The position numbers were made by a program, and so were the translations under genes. Shown here in pieces: positions 38,191 through 46,429 of a DNA stretch of 64,000 bases. The DNA comes from an uncultured Pontibacter sp. (GTDB lineage Bacteria > Bacteroidota > Bacteroidia > Cytophagales > Hymenobacteraceae): assembly GCF_947499215.1 (NCBI RefSeq), contig NZ_CANMNI010000001.1, positions 1,445,523-1,509,522 on the forward strand, given 5' to 3'. Position 1 is the stretch's first letter; each line of letters starts with the position of its first letter. The notes beneath the pieces were generated by a model that saw only the letters and a list, made by a program, of their open reading frames with translations, was not told where the DNA came from and searched no databases.

Positions 38191-38691
38191 CTATCCTTTT
38201 AGGTTCTTGTTATCACCTTCCCCAGCTACTGTTTTCTTTACAGTCTCGGCTGCTTTATTGAAGGATTCTTTTGCCTCCTTTACCCAAGAGCCTGATTTGT
38301 CTTTGCCTCCCTGCAGTTTTTCATTAATGCCGCGGCCAACCCAAGCGGCCGAGTCAGAAAGACGGCGACGGGTAATTCGACCACTATCAGGAGCCATCAG
38401 TATACCTGCCAGCACACCCACACTCGCGCCTGCCAATAGGCCCATGGCCACACCCAGAGTGCCACTGCTCTCCCCATACGAGCTAGAAGACGAAGCCTTA
38501 CGGCTGCCACTGCTATACACAGTACGCTGCTGCGTTTGCGGCTGGTGCTTTGACTCACGGACTGAAGAGTGTGTTACGTTTCCGCTTGTTTCCTTACCCA
38601 CATGGCTGTAGGTAGAAGAAGACGATTTCGGGGTGTTGCTGTATGTGCTCTTTGCCTCTCCAAGGCTGCTGTAATCCATTTTCGTTCTCAT
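38191..38691 (-). CDS. YtxH-domain protein (third of three)
   Basis: 166 residues. A Ser/Lys/Thr-rich disordered N-terminus (about 1-75), one hydrophobic glycine-zipper helix (LGVAMGLLAGASVGVLAGILMAP), then the YtxH motif APDSGRITRRRL and an amphipathic tail. YtxH proteins are small, stress-associated membrane-linked proteins of unknown mechanism. Related in sequence to the two upstream genes. Confidence 0.82.
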   Translation of the reverse strand: MRTKMDYSSLGEAKSTYSNTPKSSSSTYSHVGKETSGNVTHSSVRESKHQPQTQQRTVYSSGSRKASSSSSYGESSGTLGVAMGLLAGASVGVLAGILMAPDSGRITRRRLSDSAAWVGRGINEKLQGGKDKSGSWVKEAKESFNKAAETVKKTVAGEGDNKNLKG

Positions 38692-38800
38692 AGTATCTTA
38701 TGCTTTTAATATGTTGTAATTTTTGCGCTTGCTCAATGGCTTTAAAATAATAACGGGACTAAATGCTGAAGGTTAACCTAGAGTTAAAGGTAGACAGCCA

Positions 38801-38835
38801 AAAATAAAGGCCTGCCCCGCTAGGGACAGGCCTTT
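38801..38835 (-). terminator. terminator of the second YtxH gene
   Basis: AAAGGCCTGCCC (38806-38817) pairs with GGGACAGGCCTTT (38823-38835) with one bulge; U run TTTATTTTTG on the minus strand. Confidence 0.75.
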
Positions 38836-38936
38836 CATCTTCACAAAGCTTATTCCGCCTCAGCGGGCACGCATGCACCGGGAGCAAGCTAAGTTTCGAG
38901 TATACGTTTTGGATGGGCTATGCCCAATGTGGCAGA

Positions 38937-39275
38937 CTAAACGTTCGTAACAGTAGAACCGCCAGCACTTGTGCCAGAAGTTGAACCGGTAGAGCCTGCG
39001 GACGAACCAGTAGATGAACCGGTAGAGCCAGTTGCTTTTTTAGCATCGTCCATCATGCCGCCCATTTTGTTCATGGCGTCATTGCTCATATTTTTGATCT
39101 CATCCAGACCAGTCTGCAGATTTTTCTCCAGATCTTTGCTCAGTTTGTTAGCCCATTTCTTGATACCAGTTCGGGTCTGCTCACCTGTATCAGGAGCCAT
39201 TAGTAAACCTGCAATTACACCAGCGCTAGCACCTGCCAGCAGGGCAAGCATTACTTTTCCGCTATTATCTTTCAT
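38937..39275 (-). CDS. YtxH-domain protein (second of three)
   Basis: 112 residues. Short start, helix MLALLAGASAGVIAGLLMAP, the motif APDTGEQTRTGIKKW, an amphipathic helix (LSKDLEKNLQTGLDEIKNM), then a Gly/Ser/Thr repeat tail (STGSSTGSSAGSTGSTSGTS) predicted disordered. Function unknown; own terminator. Confidence 0.85.
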   Translation of the reverse strand: MKDNSGKVMLALLAGASAGVIAGLLMAPDTGEQTRTGIKKWANKLSKDLEKNLQTGLDEIKNMSNDAMNKMGGMMDDAKKATGSTGSSTGSSAGSTGSTSGTSAGGSTVTNV

Positions 39276-39401
39276 AGTCGTGTTTATTATAAATTGTTAG
39301 ATTTGTTTTCTTTAATATTCGCTATTGAACTAATAACGGTTAAGTTCAGTATTAAGTTATAGCTATACAATAGTTTTATACTATATAGTGCTTAAATAAC
39401 G

Positions 39402-39437
39402 AAAAAAAGCTCAGCAAAGTGTTTCGCTGAGCTTTTT
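39402..39437 (-). terminator. terminator of the first YtxH gene
   Basis: AAAAAGCTCAGC (39404-39415) pairs with GCTGAGCTTTTT (39426-39437). Confidence 0.85.
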
Positions 39438-39455
39438 CGATGTTCTAGCAATCAC

Positions 39456-39845
39456 TTATAGATCTTTGATAACCTTCATGATCTCGTTTTTGGTTTTGCC
39501 AAGCTTCTGCTGCAAACGGCCCCAGAGTTCGTCTTCCTGACCTTCCACGTAAGTAAGATCATCTTCTGTAAGCTCAGCATAGTTCTTCTTCAGCTGACCT
39601 TTCACATCATCCCAAGAACCGCGCATCACAAGGCTGCTGCCATCGTCAGTTGCATTGCTGCTCTCCAGTTTATCCATAAAGTTTTTCACGGTGCGTTCTA
39701 CATCTTCGCCCACCTTTGTCAGCGTCTTTTTCAGGCTATCGCGTGTATCCACACCATTGTTTGGTGCCAATAATATACCGGCTGCTACACCGGCACCGAT
39801 ACCGGCCAAAGTAGCCAGTAAGATTTTTCCTTTTTCGTCGTTCAT
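39456..39845 (-). CDS. YtxH-CsbD fusion protein (first of three)
   Basis: 129 residues from ATG 39845 (an ATG at 39857 adds MLNN). YtxH part: ILLATLAGIGAGVAAGILLAP and APNNGVDTRDSLKKTL; C-terminal part (about 75-129), GSWDDVKGQLKKNYAELTED and GRLQQKLGKTKNEI, matches the CsbD stress-protein fold. Both domains are stress-associated elsewhere, so the fusion joins them in one polypeptide. Confidence 0.82.
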   Translation of the reverse strand: MNDEKGKILLATLAGIGAGVAAGILLAPNNGVDTRDSLKKTLTKVGEDVERTVKNFMDKLESSNATDDGSSLVMRGSWDDVKGQLKKNYAELTEDDLTYVEGQEDELWGRLQQKLGKTKNEIMKVIKDL

Positions 39846-40054
39846 GTTGTTTAACATTTTCTTATGATGTTTATTTGATAAGGTGAGGCCACCATAGATT
39901 GGAAAGCTTCACACTGTATCTCGTATTCTAATTAGTTTACGTTTGGATACATACGAGGGCAAACATACTAGGTTTGTAATGCGCCTAATAAGCAATGGCC
40001 GAGCCGTATGTTCTAGTAGAAGATTAATTAAACCAACACCACATATAAACCACT

Positions 40055-40285
40055 ATGAAAAAAATAGCCTTGGCTACTGCCTTTCTGGCGATGGGTACTT
40101 TCTACTCCTGCAAAAACAGCGAAATACCCTGCATCGACCAGTCCAAGATTAACCCTGACCAAATGTGCACCATGCAGTATGACCCGGTATGCGGCTGCGA
40201 CGGCAAAACCTACGGCAATGCCTGCGAGGCAGACCGAGCCGGCGTGACCTCCTATACCAAAGGCGAGTGCCCTGACAGAAAGTAA
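40055..40285 (+). CDS. Kazal-type protease inhibitor lipoprotein
   Basis: 76 residues. Lipoprotein signal with C19 (TFYSC), then one Kazal domain with six cysteines and the signature [18 protein letters not shown]. Kazal domains block serine proteases by occupying the active site. A surface lipid anchor would place it against external or periplasmic proteases. It is 16 bases upstream of a cupin gene, probably co-transcribed. Confidence 0.9.
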   Translation: MKKIALATAFLAMGTFYSCKNSEIPCIDQSKINPDQMCTMQYDPVCGCDGKTYGNACEADRAGVTSYTKGECPDRK

Positions 40286-40301
40286 GCTATACCTAAAAAA
40301 G

Positions 40302-40673
40302 ATGAGCGAGAAAAAATACTTTAAACAGACCAAGCCCTTCCAAGTACCTACTACCGATGGAAAATTGATCGAAGAGCACTTCGGAAAAGCCTCTACTCAC
40401 ACCAGCGCTTTCAGTGTGGCGCACATGGTAGCGCCTCCGCAGTGGGGCGAACCGCATCAAACACCGGAGTTCGATGAAATCACGATTGTGCTGCGTGGCC
40501 GAAAACTAATTGAGATTGACGGAGAGGAAATTATAGTGGAGGCCGGCGAGTCTATTTTGATCAAAGCCGGAGCCCGCATCCGCTACTCCAACCCTTACGA
40601 CGAGGAAACCGAGTACTGGTCCGTGTGCGTACCGGCATTCGACTTCACCAAAGTGCATCGTGAGGAAGATTGA
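40302..40673 (+). CDS. cupin-domain protein
   Basis: 123 residues, single cupin barrel: motif 1 region GEPHQTPEFDEITIVLRGRK (His and Glu as metal ligands), motif 2 VEAGESILIKAGARIRYSNP, with a negatively charged ending (REED). No second histidine of motif 2 is evident, so metal binding is uncertain. Function unknown. Downstream of the Kazal gene. Confidence 0.8.
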   Translation: MSEKKYFKQTKPFQVPTTDGKLIEEHFGKASTHTSAFSVAHMVAPPQWGEPHQTPEFDEITIVLRGRKLIEIDGEEIIVEAGESILIKAGARIRYSNPYDEETEYWSVCVPAFDFTKVHREED

Positions 40674-40914
40674 TTTGGAGATTTGAAGATGGGGAGATTT
40701 GAAAATGTAATAATACGGAAATTTAAGCATCCAGCACTTTTGAAAAATTCATTACAGTAATAAAAGTGTTTGTTGTAGCCATTACGACTATCCTCTTCAC
40801 TCCTCTTACAACACATCAAAAAAGCCCTTGGCGCATTTAGCACCAAGGGCTTTTCATATTTCAGAGAATGTTAGATTCATTTTCAAATCTTCACATCTCC
40901 AAATCTTCAAATTA
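40673..40914. repeat. low-complexity GATTTGAAGAT repeats in inverted orientation around a terminator
   Basis: GATTTGGAGATTTGAAGATG (40673-40692) and, inverted, CATCTCCAAATCTTCAAATT (40894-40913) flank about 200 bases including the terminator. Similar text is widespread in intergenic DNA of this phylum; origin unknown. Confidence 0.5.
40818..40855. terminator. shared terminator of convergent cupin gene and fabI
   Basis: AAAAGCCCTTGG (40820-40831) pairs with CCAAGGGCTTTT (40843-40854), A/T runs both sides. Confidence 0.85.
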
Positions 40915-40915
40915 A

Positions 40916-41734
40916 TTAAGACTGTTTACTGATCATCTCCACTACATCTTCAGAGATGCCCATGGTAGAGAAACCGCCGTCGTGCATCAGGTTCTGCATG
41001 GTCACTAGGCGCGTCAGGTCAGAGAACAGCGTGATACAGTAGTCAGCGCAAGACTCGGCGGAGGCGTTGCCGAGTGGCGACATCTTATCGGCATAGTCGT
41101 AGAACGCGTCGAAACCACCTACGCCTGTACCTGCAGTTGTTTTAGTAGGGGACTGCGATATCGTATTCACACGCACTTTATTCAGTCTGCCAAGACGGTA
41201 GCCATAGTTACGGGCAATCGACTCGAGCACGGCCTTTGCCTGCGACATGTCCGTGTAGTCAGGGAATACACGCTGCGCGGCGATGTACGACAGCGCTACG
41301 ATAGAGCCCCACTCGTTCATGGCGTTCTGCTTCTCGGCCACGTGCATCACTTTGTGGAAAGAAAGTGCCGAAATGTCCAGCGTCTTCAAGAACCAGTCAT
41401 AGTTCAAGTCACCGTAAGACTTGCCTTTGCGGATGTTTGGGCTCATGCCGATGGAGTGCAGCACGAAGTCGATCTTGCCGCCCAGTATTTCCTGTGCTTT
41501 GGTGAAAAGGTTTTCCAGATCTTCCACAGAAGTGGCGTCGGCAGGTATAACCTGTGCGTTGCAGGCTTCAGCCAGTTTGTTGATCTCACCCATACGCATG
41601 GCCAATGGCGCATTGGTCAACACAAACTCAGCGCCCTCTTCTTTGGCACGCATGGCAACTTTCCAAGCGATAGACTTCTCGTCAAGCGCTCCGAAAATGA
41701 TTCCCTTCTTTCCTTTAAGCAGATTGTAAGACAT
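40916..41734 (-). CDS. fabI: enoyl-ACP reductase (NADH), FabI
   Basis: 272 residues. SDR fold of the divergent FabI type: GKKGIIFGALDEKSIAWKVA at the N-terminus, LHSIGMSPNIRKG, then YIAAQRVFPDYTDMSQAKAV with the Tyr-x6-Lys catalytic pair, and ISQSPTKTTAGTGV. It reduces enoyl-ACP in fatty acid elongation and is the triclosan target in its class. It is at the downstream end of the recN cluster but 193 bases apart, with its own promoter. Confidence 0.95.
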   Translation of the reverse strand: MSYNLLKGKKGIIFGALDEKSIAWKVAMRAKEEGAEFVLTNAPLAMRMGEINKLAEACNAQVIPADATSVEDLENLFTKAQEILGGKIDFVLHSIGMSPNIRKGKSYGDLNYDWFLKTLDISALSFHKVMHVAEKQNAMNEWGSIVALSYIAAQRVFPDYTDMSQAKAVLESIARNYGYRLGRLNKVRVNTISQSPTKTTAGTGVGGFDAFYDYADKMSPLGNASAESCADYCITLFSDLTRLVTMQNLMHDGGFSTMGISEDVVEMISKQS

Positions 41735-41779
41735 GTATTTGTCAGGTTAATGTTTCAAATTGTTATGATTTCCGACAGA

Positions 41780-41809
41780 CAAGTATAGCCTGCGGAAATG
41801 AGGCAGCAA
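41780..41809 (-). promoter_or_regulatory. fabI promoter
   Basis: Minus strand TTG, 19 bases, TATACTTG: one mismatch from TAnnTTTG. The ATG is 46 bases downstream. Confidence 0.55.
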
Positions 41810-41927
41810 TATAGCAATAAGTGTGTATAACTCAAGTCCGGTTTTGCTCTCACTTGCCTAAGCTTGCCATCTTATTCCTGCACAAACTCCCTCTCCTTTT
41901 ATTTAGGCTTAGGGCTGGAGTAAGACC

Positions 41928-43607
41928 TTACAGTGAAAGTAATTCTTTGGCACTCTTGTAGGCGCTCGCACTTGGGTTGGCCCCTGCAATCATGTGCGCA
42001 ATTTCATCTACCCGCTCTTTCTCACTCAGCTTCTTCACGCGGCTAATTGTGCGGTCTTCCGTGTCGTGCTTGTACACAAAGTAGTGCGAGTTACCCTGCG
42101 CTGCAATCTGCGGCAAGTGCGAGATGGCAATGATCTGGTGCTTCTGCGCCATCTGCTGCATCATCTTGCCCACTTTCACGGCTACCTCACCGGATATACC
42201 TGTGTCAATCTCGTCGAATACAATGGTAGGCAGGGCAGTTTTATCAGCTAGCATGTACTTAATACTCAACATGAGACGAGAGAATTCACCGCCTGAGGCA
42301 GCTTTCACCAAGGATTGTGGCTGCGCTCCCTTGTTGGCACTGAACAGAATGCTGATCTCGTCGGTACCTGTAGCGGTTGGTGCGGCGGCTTTGTGCTGAA
42401 TGACAATGCGGGCGTTCGGCATGCCCAGTTCGGCCAGCAAAACGTAAAGCTCCTGCTCAAACTTGCCAAACGAAGCTTTGCGGCGCTCAGACAGTACTGC
42501 GGCTTTCTCCAGCATATCCTTTTCGGCCTCTTTCATGGCCTTTTCGGTGCTCGACAAGGCATTGTCCAGATTGAGTACGCTGCCCACTTTGCCTTCCAGC
42601 TCGCGCTGTATCTCGAGCAACTCGGCAATGGTCTGTACCTGATGCTTGCGCTGCAAGGTATAGATTGTGTTGAGTCGCTCTTGCACCTCGGTGGTGCGGG
42701 CTGGGTCGGCTTCTGTTCTCCGCTCGGCGTCTTCCAGTTCTCCGGCAACGTCGTTCAGTTCAATCATGCAGCTTTCGGTGCGGGTGCGCAACTCATCATA
42801 CTTCGGAGAGAAAGCCGCCAACTGACTGATCAGCTGCACCGTGTCTTTCAAAGCAGAAGTGATGTTAAATTCAGATTCAGTCAGGTACTGAACAGCCTGT
42901 GTCAGCTTCAGCTTGATGTCTTCGGCATTCTCCAGTTCTTTCAGTTCTGTTTCCAACTGCTCCTGCTCGTCTTTCTGCAGGTTTATTTCCTCCAGTTCGT
43001 TGAGAAGAAAGGTATTGTAGTCCAGTTCCTTCTGTGCCTGCGCCAGTTGGTCGGTCAGTTTCTTGTAGTCACCTTCGAGCTTCTTATACTTGCGGAAGGT
43101 CTCGTTGTAGTCTTTCAGGTAGGACAGGTTACCGGCATAGATGTCCAGTGAAGTGTTGCCGGCGTAAATGTCGAGTATGTTGAGCTGGAAACTGGTGTCA
43201 CCCAACTGCAGCGTGTCGTGCTGCGAGTGGATGTCCATCAGGTTCTCCCCTATCTTGCGCAGCACGTCGAGCGTTACCGGTGTGTCATTCACAAAAGCGC
43301 GTGACTTCCCGCTCGGGCTGATCTCACGGCGCAAAATGCACTGCTCATCAAAGTCCAGATCTTCGGCTATGAACACCTCTTTCAAGTTATACAGCGAGAT
43401 ATCAAACACTCCCTCGATCACGCACTTCTGCGCCTGATTGAAAAGTAGCTTGGAGTCAGCGCGGTTGCCGAGCAAGAGGCCGATGGCGCCCAGCATAATG
43501 GACTTACCGGCACCCGTTTCACCAGTTATAATATTGAGTACCGGCGATGGATTCATTTCCAACTGCTCTATCAGTGCGTAGTTTTTTATTTTAAGATCAA
43601 TCAGCAT
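41928..43607 (-). CDS. recN: DNA repair protein RecN
   Basis: 559 residues. Walker A GETGAGKS at 29-36, long coiled-coil middle (about 150-380), ABC signature ASGGEFSRLMLSIKYM and Walker B VFDEIDTGISG near the C-terminus. SMC-like protein of double-strand-break repair. Start at ATG 43607 (MLIDLKIKNYALI), where the family begins. Confidence 0.96.
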   Translation of the reverse strand: MLIDLKIKNYALIEQLEMNPSPVLNIITGETGAGKSIMLGAIGLLLGNRADSKLLFNQAQKCVIEGVFDISLYNLKEVFIAEDLDFDEQCILRREISPSGKSRAFVNDTPVTLDVLRKIGENLMDIHSQHDTLQLGDTSFQLNILDIYAGNTSLDIYAGNLSYLKDYNETFRKYKKLEGDYKKLTDQLAQAQKELDYNTFLLNELEEINLQKDEQEQLETELKELENAEDIKLKLTQAVQYLTESEFNITSALKDTVQLISQLAAFSPKYDELRTRTESCMIELNDVAGELEDAERRTEADPARTTEVQERLNTIYTLQRKHQVQTIAELLEIQRELEGKVGSVLNLDNALSSTEKAMKEAEKDMLEKAAVLSERRKASFGKFEQELYVLLAELGMPNARIVIQHKAAAPTATGTDEISILFSANKGAQPQSLVKAASGGEFSRLMLSIKYMLADKTALPTIVFDEIDTGISGEVAVKVGKMMQQMAQKHQIIAISHLPQIAAQGNSHYFVYKHDTEDRTISRVKKLSEKERVDEIAHMIAGANPSASAYKSAKELLSL

Positions 43608-43684
43608 ATGGGATGGACTCAAGCAATGGTCACAAGATATAAGCCTTATGGCCTTCGCTTAGTTCGATAATTCAGGTGTAAATT

Positions 43685-43915
43685 TTAGTAAGGAGCTTCT
43701 ATATCGTAAATCACTTCTTCCACGTCCTGCACAGGTATAGCGTGCTCGTGCCGGCGGCCGTCCAAGATTTCAAATTCCTCTTCTGTGGCTGTTATCAGTT
43801 TCCCTTGCACAACTACTCGATTGCGTAGAATCACCTGCACTGAATCCTGCATTTTCAGCTCCGGCAGGTGCTGGGGTATATCTTTTCTGTAAATCCTGAT
43901 CTGGCGTTTGCCCAT
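43685..43915 (-). CDS. small Hfq/Sm-like protein, candidate RNA-binding
   Basis: 76 residues. Not annotated by name in my knowledge; the pattern resembles the Sm fold. Residues 28-50 (VILRNRVVVQGKLITATEEEF) fit the Sm1 strand-turn-strand with G38 and an aromatic F48; residues 56-60 HEHAI resemble the Hfq Sm2 motif YKHAI, followed by PVQDVEEVIYD. N-terminus is basic. Between the DUF4835 gene (69 bases) and recN (77 bases), same strand. Being a distant Sm-fold protein is inference; another small beta-barrel is possible. Confidence 0.55.
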   Translation of the reverse strand: MGKRQIRIYRKDIPQHLPELKMQDSVQVILRNRVVVQGKLITATEEEFEILDGRRHEHAIPVQDVEEVIYDIEAPY

Positions 43916-43984
43916 AAGTATAGCGCGTAGGTATAGCCCTTCGCACCGTGAAGATACGGGCTTTCTGTGAGATATGGAAAAGGC

Positions 43985-44890
43985 TTAACGCTGAAGTAAA
44001 ACTTCGTATTTGGTGTTATTGGTTGGGTCCACCTGCGTGAGCAAGGTATAAGCGGCCTGCTTGTCAGCCGGGGCGGCTGTCTTGAAAATATTGATCAGCT
44101 CATCTGACTTGGCCTCGAAAAAAGAACGGATAATGGCCGCTCCGGGCTTCTGCTGTGAGATCTTTTGAATGTTTCTCAAGACGTCTAACGTGGCCTTACG
44201 GGCTTTCTCCGGATCCTGCGCCATCAGGTCTATACCTTGGCGGTGCATGGCATAGATGCCTTCACGGAAGGGCACAAACACGGGATCCTGCAGGTTGTCG
44301 ATCATCCAGTAGCGGTTTCGGTTGCCCTCAAACGGACGCCAGCCCGGGAAGATAGATGTTTGGGAAGCTGCCAAGTTCAACACACCACGAGCTTGGTCAA
44401 ATGCCGGGGAACCACCTAGCTTGCCAAAGCTGTCGTTGTCCATCCCGATGATCATGTAGGCGTAGTAAGCCAGCATGGCCGAAAGGTTGGACGTAAAGTT
44501 ATTGGCCGCAAAGTCGAGTGGCTGGGCTTCGGTAAACTGGAAAAGCCAATCCTTATCGATGAAAGAGAAAAGTGTGGACTCGTAGCCGGTTCCATAGGCT
44601 GGCCTCACCGACACGATCTGCACGTTGGCACGGAAGGTCCCTACCTCAGGCATTTCGGTCAGGTTGATCAGAATGCGGCACTTGATGCGCTCATCCACGC
44701 GGTATGACTGGTTGGTCCAGCGACGGTTATTCATAAACTCGAAAATGCGGCTCTGCATTTCGGTGATCACCTCCCGGTTGGTAATGGCTACCTGCTCGCT
44801 GTTTACCACGACGTCGCACTGTAGCTCTTGGGCACGGGCTCCAAGGGCAACGCTCATCACAAACAGCAAAACCAACAGTCTCTTAAGCAT
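43985..44890 (-). CDS. DUF4835/PorD-type protein
   Basis: 301 residues. Signal peptide (about 1-20, ending GARAQ), then ELQCDVVVNSEQVAITNREV and SVRPAYGTGYESTLFSFIDK, typical of DUF4835. P. gingivalis PorD, a member, is required for gingipain secretion by the type IX system; direct function here is inferred. It overlaps the coaB reading frame by eight bases at 44883-44890, so it is part of the coaBC operon. Confidence 0.87.
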   Translation of the reverse strand: MLKRLLVLLFVMSVALGARAQELQCDVVVNSEQVAITNREVITEMQSRIFEFMNNRRWTNQSYRVDERIKCRILINLTEMPEVGTFRANVQIVSVRPAYGTGYESTLFSFIDKDWLFQFTEAQPLDFAANNFTSNLSAMLAYYAYMIIGMDNDSFGKLGGSPAFDQARGVLNLAASQTSIFPGWRPFEGNRNRYWMIDNLQDPVFVPFREGIYAMHRQGIDLMAQDPEKARKATLDVLRNIQKISQQKPGAAIIRSFFEAKSDELINIFKTAAPADKQAAYTLLTQVDPTNNTKYEVLLQR

Positions 44891-45542
44891 AGAGTCTTTC
44901 CCAGATCAAATTCACGATATCTTGCGCCACTTCACTTTTTTGCTTGAGCTCAAAAGCGGTGGTGGTATCTTCCTCAATAATAGTGATTTTATTTGTATCG
45001 TGCTTAAAACCAGCGCCCGGATCGTTGAGCGAGTTGAGCACGATCATGTTCAGGTTCTTCTTTTTCAGTTTCCCGCGGGCGTTGCTGTCTTCGTTGTCTG
45101 TCTCCAGCGCAAAGCCTACCGCAAACTGGTCTGCACGTTTTTCTTTACCGAGCGCCGCTGCTATATCAACGTTTTTAACGAGCTCAATCGTCAGTTCGGC
45201 CTCGGCTTTTTTTATTTTCTTATCAGCGACCACCTTGGGCTTGTAATCGGCCACAGCGGCGGCAAACACCCAAATGTCAGCAGATGGAGTCAGTTCTTTT
45301 ACAGCGGCATACATTTCGTCGGCTGTCGTAACCGGTGTAACCGTTATACCTTCGTGCTGCGCTTTCATATTGGTAGGGCCAGCTACGAGCTGTACCTTGG
45401 CGCCACGCTGGGCGAAACACTCGGCAAGGGCAAAGCCCATTTTCCCGGTCGAGTGGTTCCCGATAAAACGCACCGGATCGATAGGCTCATAGGTAGGGCC
45501 TGCTGTCAGGACGACGGTTTTGCCGTTAAACGCTTTTTCCAA
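44883..45542 (-). CDS. coaB: phosphopantothenate--cysteine ligase half (CoaB), split from CoaC
   Basis: 219 residues. GPTYEPIDPVRFIGNHSTGKMG and ADIWVFAAAVADYKPK, KNVDIAAALG, VGFALETDN are CoaB motifs. Elsewhere CoaB is the C-terminal half of fused CoaBC. Here the upstream coaC frame ends inside it, and the only start is TTG 45542, with no initiation signal. An extra base in the A5 run of the coding strand (T5 at 45534-45538 on plus) explains the split: with four A, GKAFNGKTVVLTAG would continue in frame. Likely a frameshift in one gene, sequencing error or real. Confidence 0.85.
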   Translation of the reverse strand: MEKAFNGKTVVLTAGPTYEPIDPVRFIGNHSTGKMGFALAECFAQRGAKVQLVAGPTNMKAQHEGITVTPVTTADEMYAAVKELTPSADIWVFAAAVADYKPKVVADKKIKKAEAELTIELVKNVDIAAALGKEKRADQFAVGFALETDNEDSNARGKLKKKNLNMIVLNSLNDPGAGFKHDTNKITIIEEDTTTAFELKQKSEVAQDIVNLIWERLYA

Positions 45543-46086
45543 TGCCTGTGAAGTGATTTTCTAGTACGCGAATAATTTCCTCCGGCTCTGCCATACGCCC
45601 CTGCCCTATTAGCCCGCTGGCCAATTCGCCATAGCCCGCTTCGATGATGAAGTTGCCATAGCCGCGCAGTTTGGTAAAGTTCGCCTGCACCGCCGGGTGC
45701 TGGTACATATCCAAGTCCATAGCCGGGGCCACAAACACCGGGCAGCGCGCTGACAGGTAGGTAGCTGACAAAAGGTTGTCGCAAAAGCCGTTGGCAAACT
45801 TGGCGACGGTATTGGCGCTTGCTGGTGCTACCACTATGGCATCGGCCCAAAGGCCCAGTTCCACGTGGTTGTTCCAGACGCCCTGCTCGTTGAGCACAAA
45901 CTCGGTGAGCACCGGCCGCTTGGAGAGGGTGGCCAATGTGAGCGGGGTTATAAAGGCAGAAGCAGAAGTGGTCAGGATCACCTGCACTTCTGCTTCTGCT
46001 TTCACGAGTAAACGGACCAGCATGGCTGCTTTATACGCAGCTATACTTCCGCAAACTCCCAATACTATTTTCCGGTTTCGGAGCAT
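45526..46086 (-). CDS. coaC: phosphopantothenoylcysteine decarboxylase half (CoaC), split from CoaB
   Basis: 186 residues. Flavin-binding decarboxylase: VLGVCGSIAAYKAAMLVRLL, HVELGLWADAIVVAPASANT, PVFVAPAMDLDMYQHPAVQ with the family PAMNxxM-like site. It ends LENHFTGIGKSV and stops, 17 bases into the coaB frame, where fused CoaBC normally continues. It makes 4'-phosphopantetheine for CoA synthesis. Starts five bases after rpoZ. Confidence 0.88.
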   Translation of the reverse strand: MLRNRKIVLGVCGSIAAYKAAMLVRLLVKAEAEVQVILTTSASAFITPLTLATLSKRPVLTEFVLNEQGVWNNHVELGLWADAIVVAPASANTVAKFANGFCDNLLSATYLSARCPVFVAPAMDLDMYQHPAVQANFTKLRGYGNFIIEAGYGELASGLIGQGRMAEPEEIIRVLENHFTGIGKSV

Positions 46087-46091
46087 GCGCC

Positions 46092-46418
46092 TTACAGCGA
46101 CAGGTCTTCGCCTTCTTCGTCTGGTGTGCGCACGTATACTTTACCTTCCAGAAACTCCTCGATAGCAAGGCTGGTAGGCTTTGGCAAACGCTCGTAGTAC
46201 TTAGAGATTTCGATCTGCTCACGGTTCTCGAACACCTCCTCCAGATTGTCCACTGTGGTGGCAAACTCAGCTAGCTTAGAGTTCAACTCCTCTTTCAGCT
46301 TTACTGAGATCTGGTTGGCTCTTTTGGAGATAACCGAAACAGACTTGTAAACATTTTCGGTTTGCTTCGCAAAGTCGGCCATGTTACGGGTAACGATTGA
46401 TGATGGAACTGATGCCAT
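46092..46418 (-). CDS. rpoZ: DNA-directed RNA polymerase subunit omega
   Basis: 108 residues, RpoZ-like: SSIVTRNMADFAKQTENVYK, VSVISKRANQISVKLKEEL and SLAIEEFLEGKV. The Bacteroidota omega is divergent. Between bamD (11 bases) and coaBC (5 bases), the conserved order in this phylum. Confidence 0.87.
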   Translation of the reverse strand: MASVPSSIVTRNMADFAKQTENVYKSVSVISKRANQISVKLKEELNSKLAEFATTVDNLEEVFENREQIEISKYYERLPKPTSLAIEEFLEGKVYVRTPDEEGEDLSL

Positions 46419-46429
46419 ATATAATTACT

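Noticed and set aside
42315..43151. 278-residue antisense frame in recN
   Set aside because: Shadow of the coiled-coil coding region.
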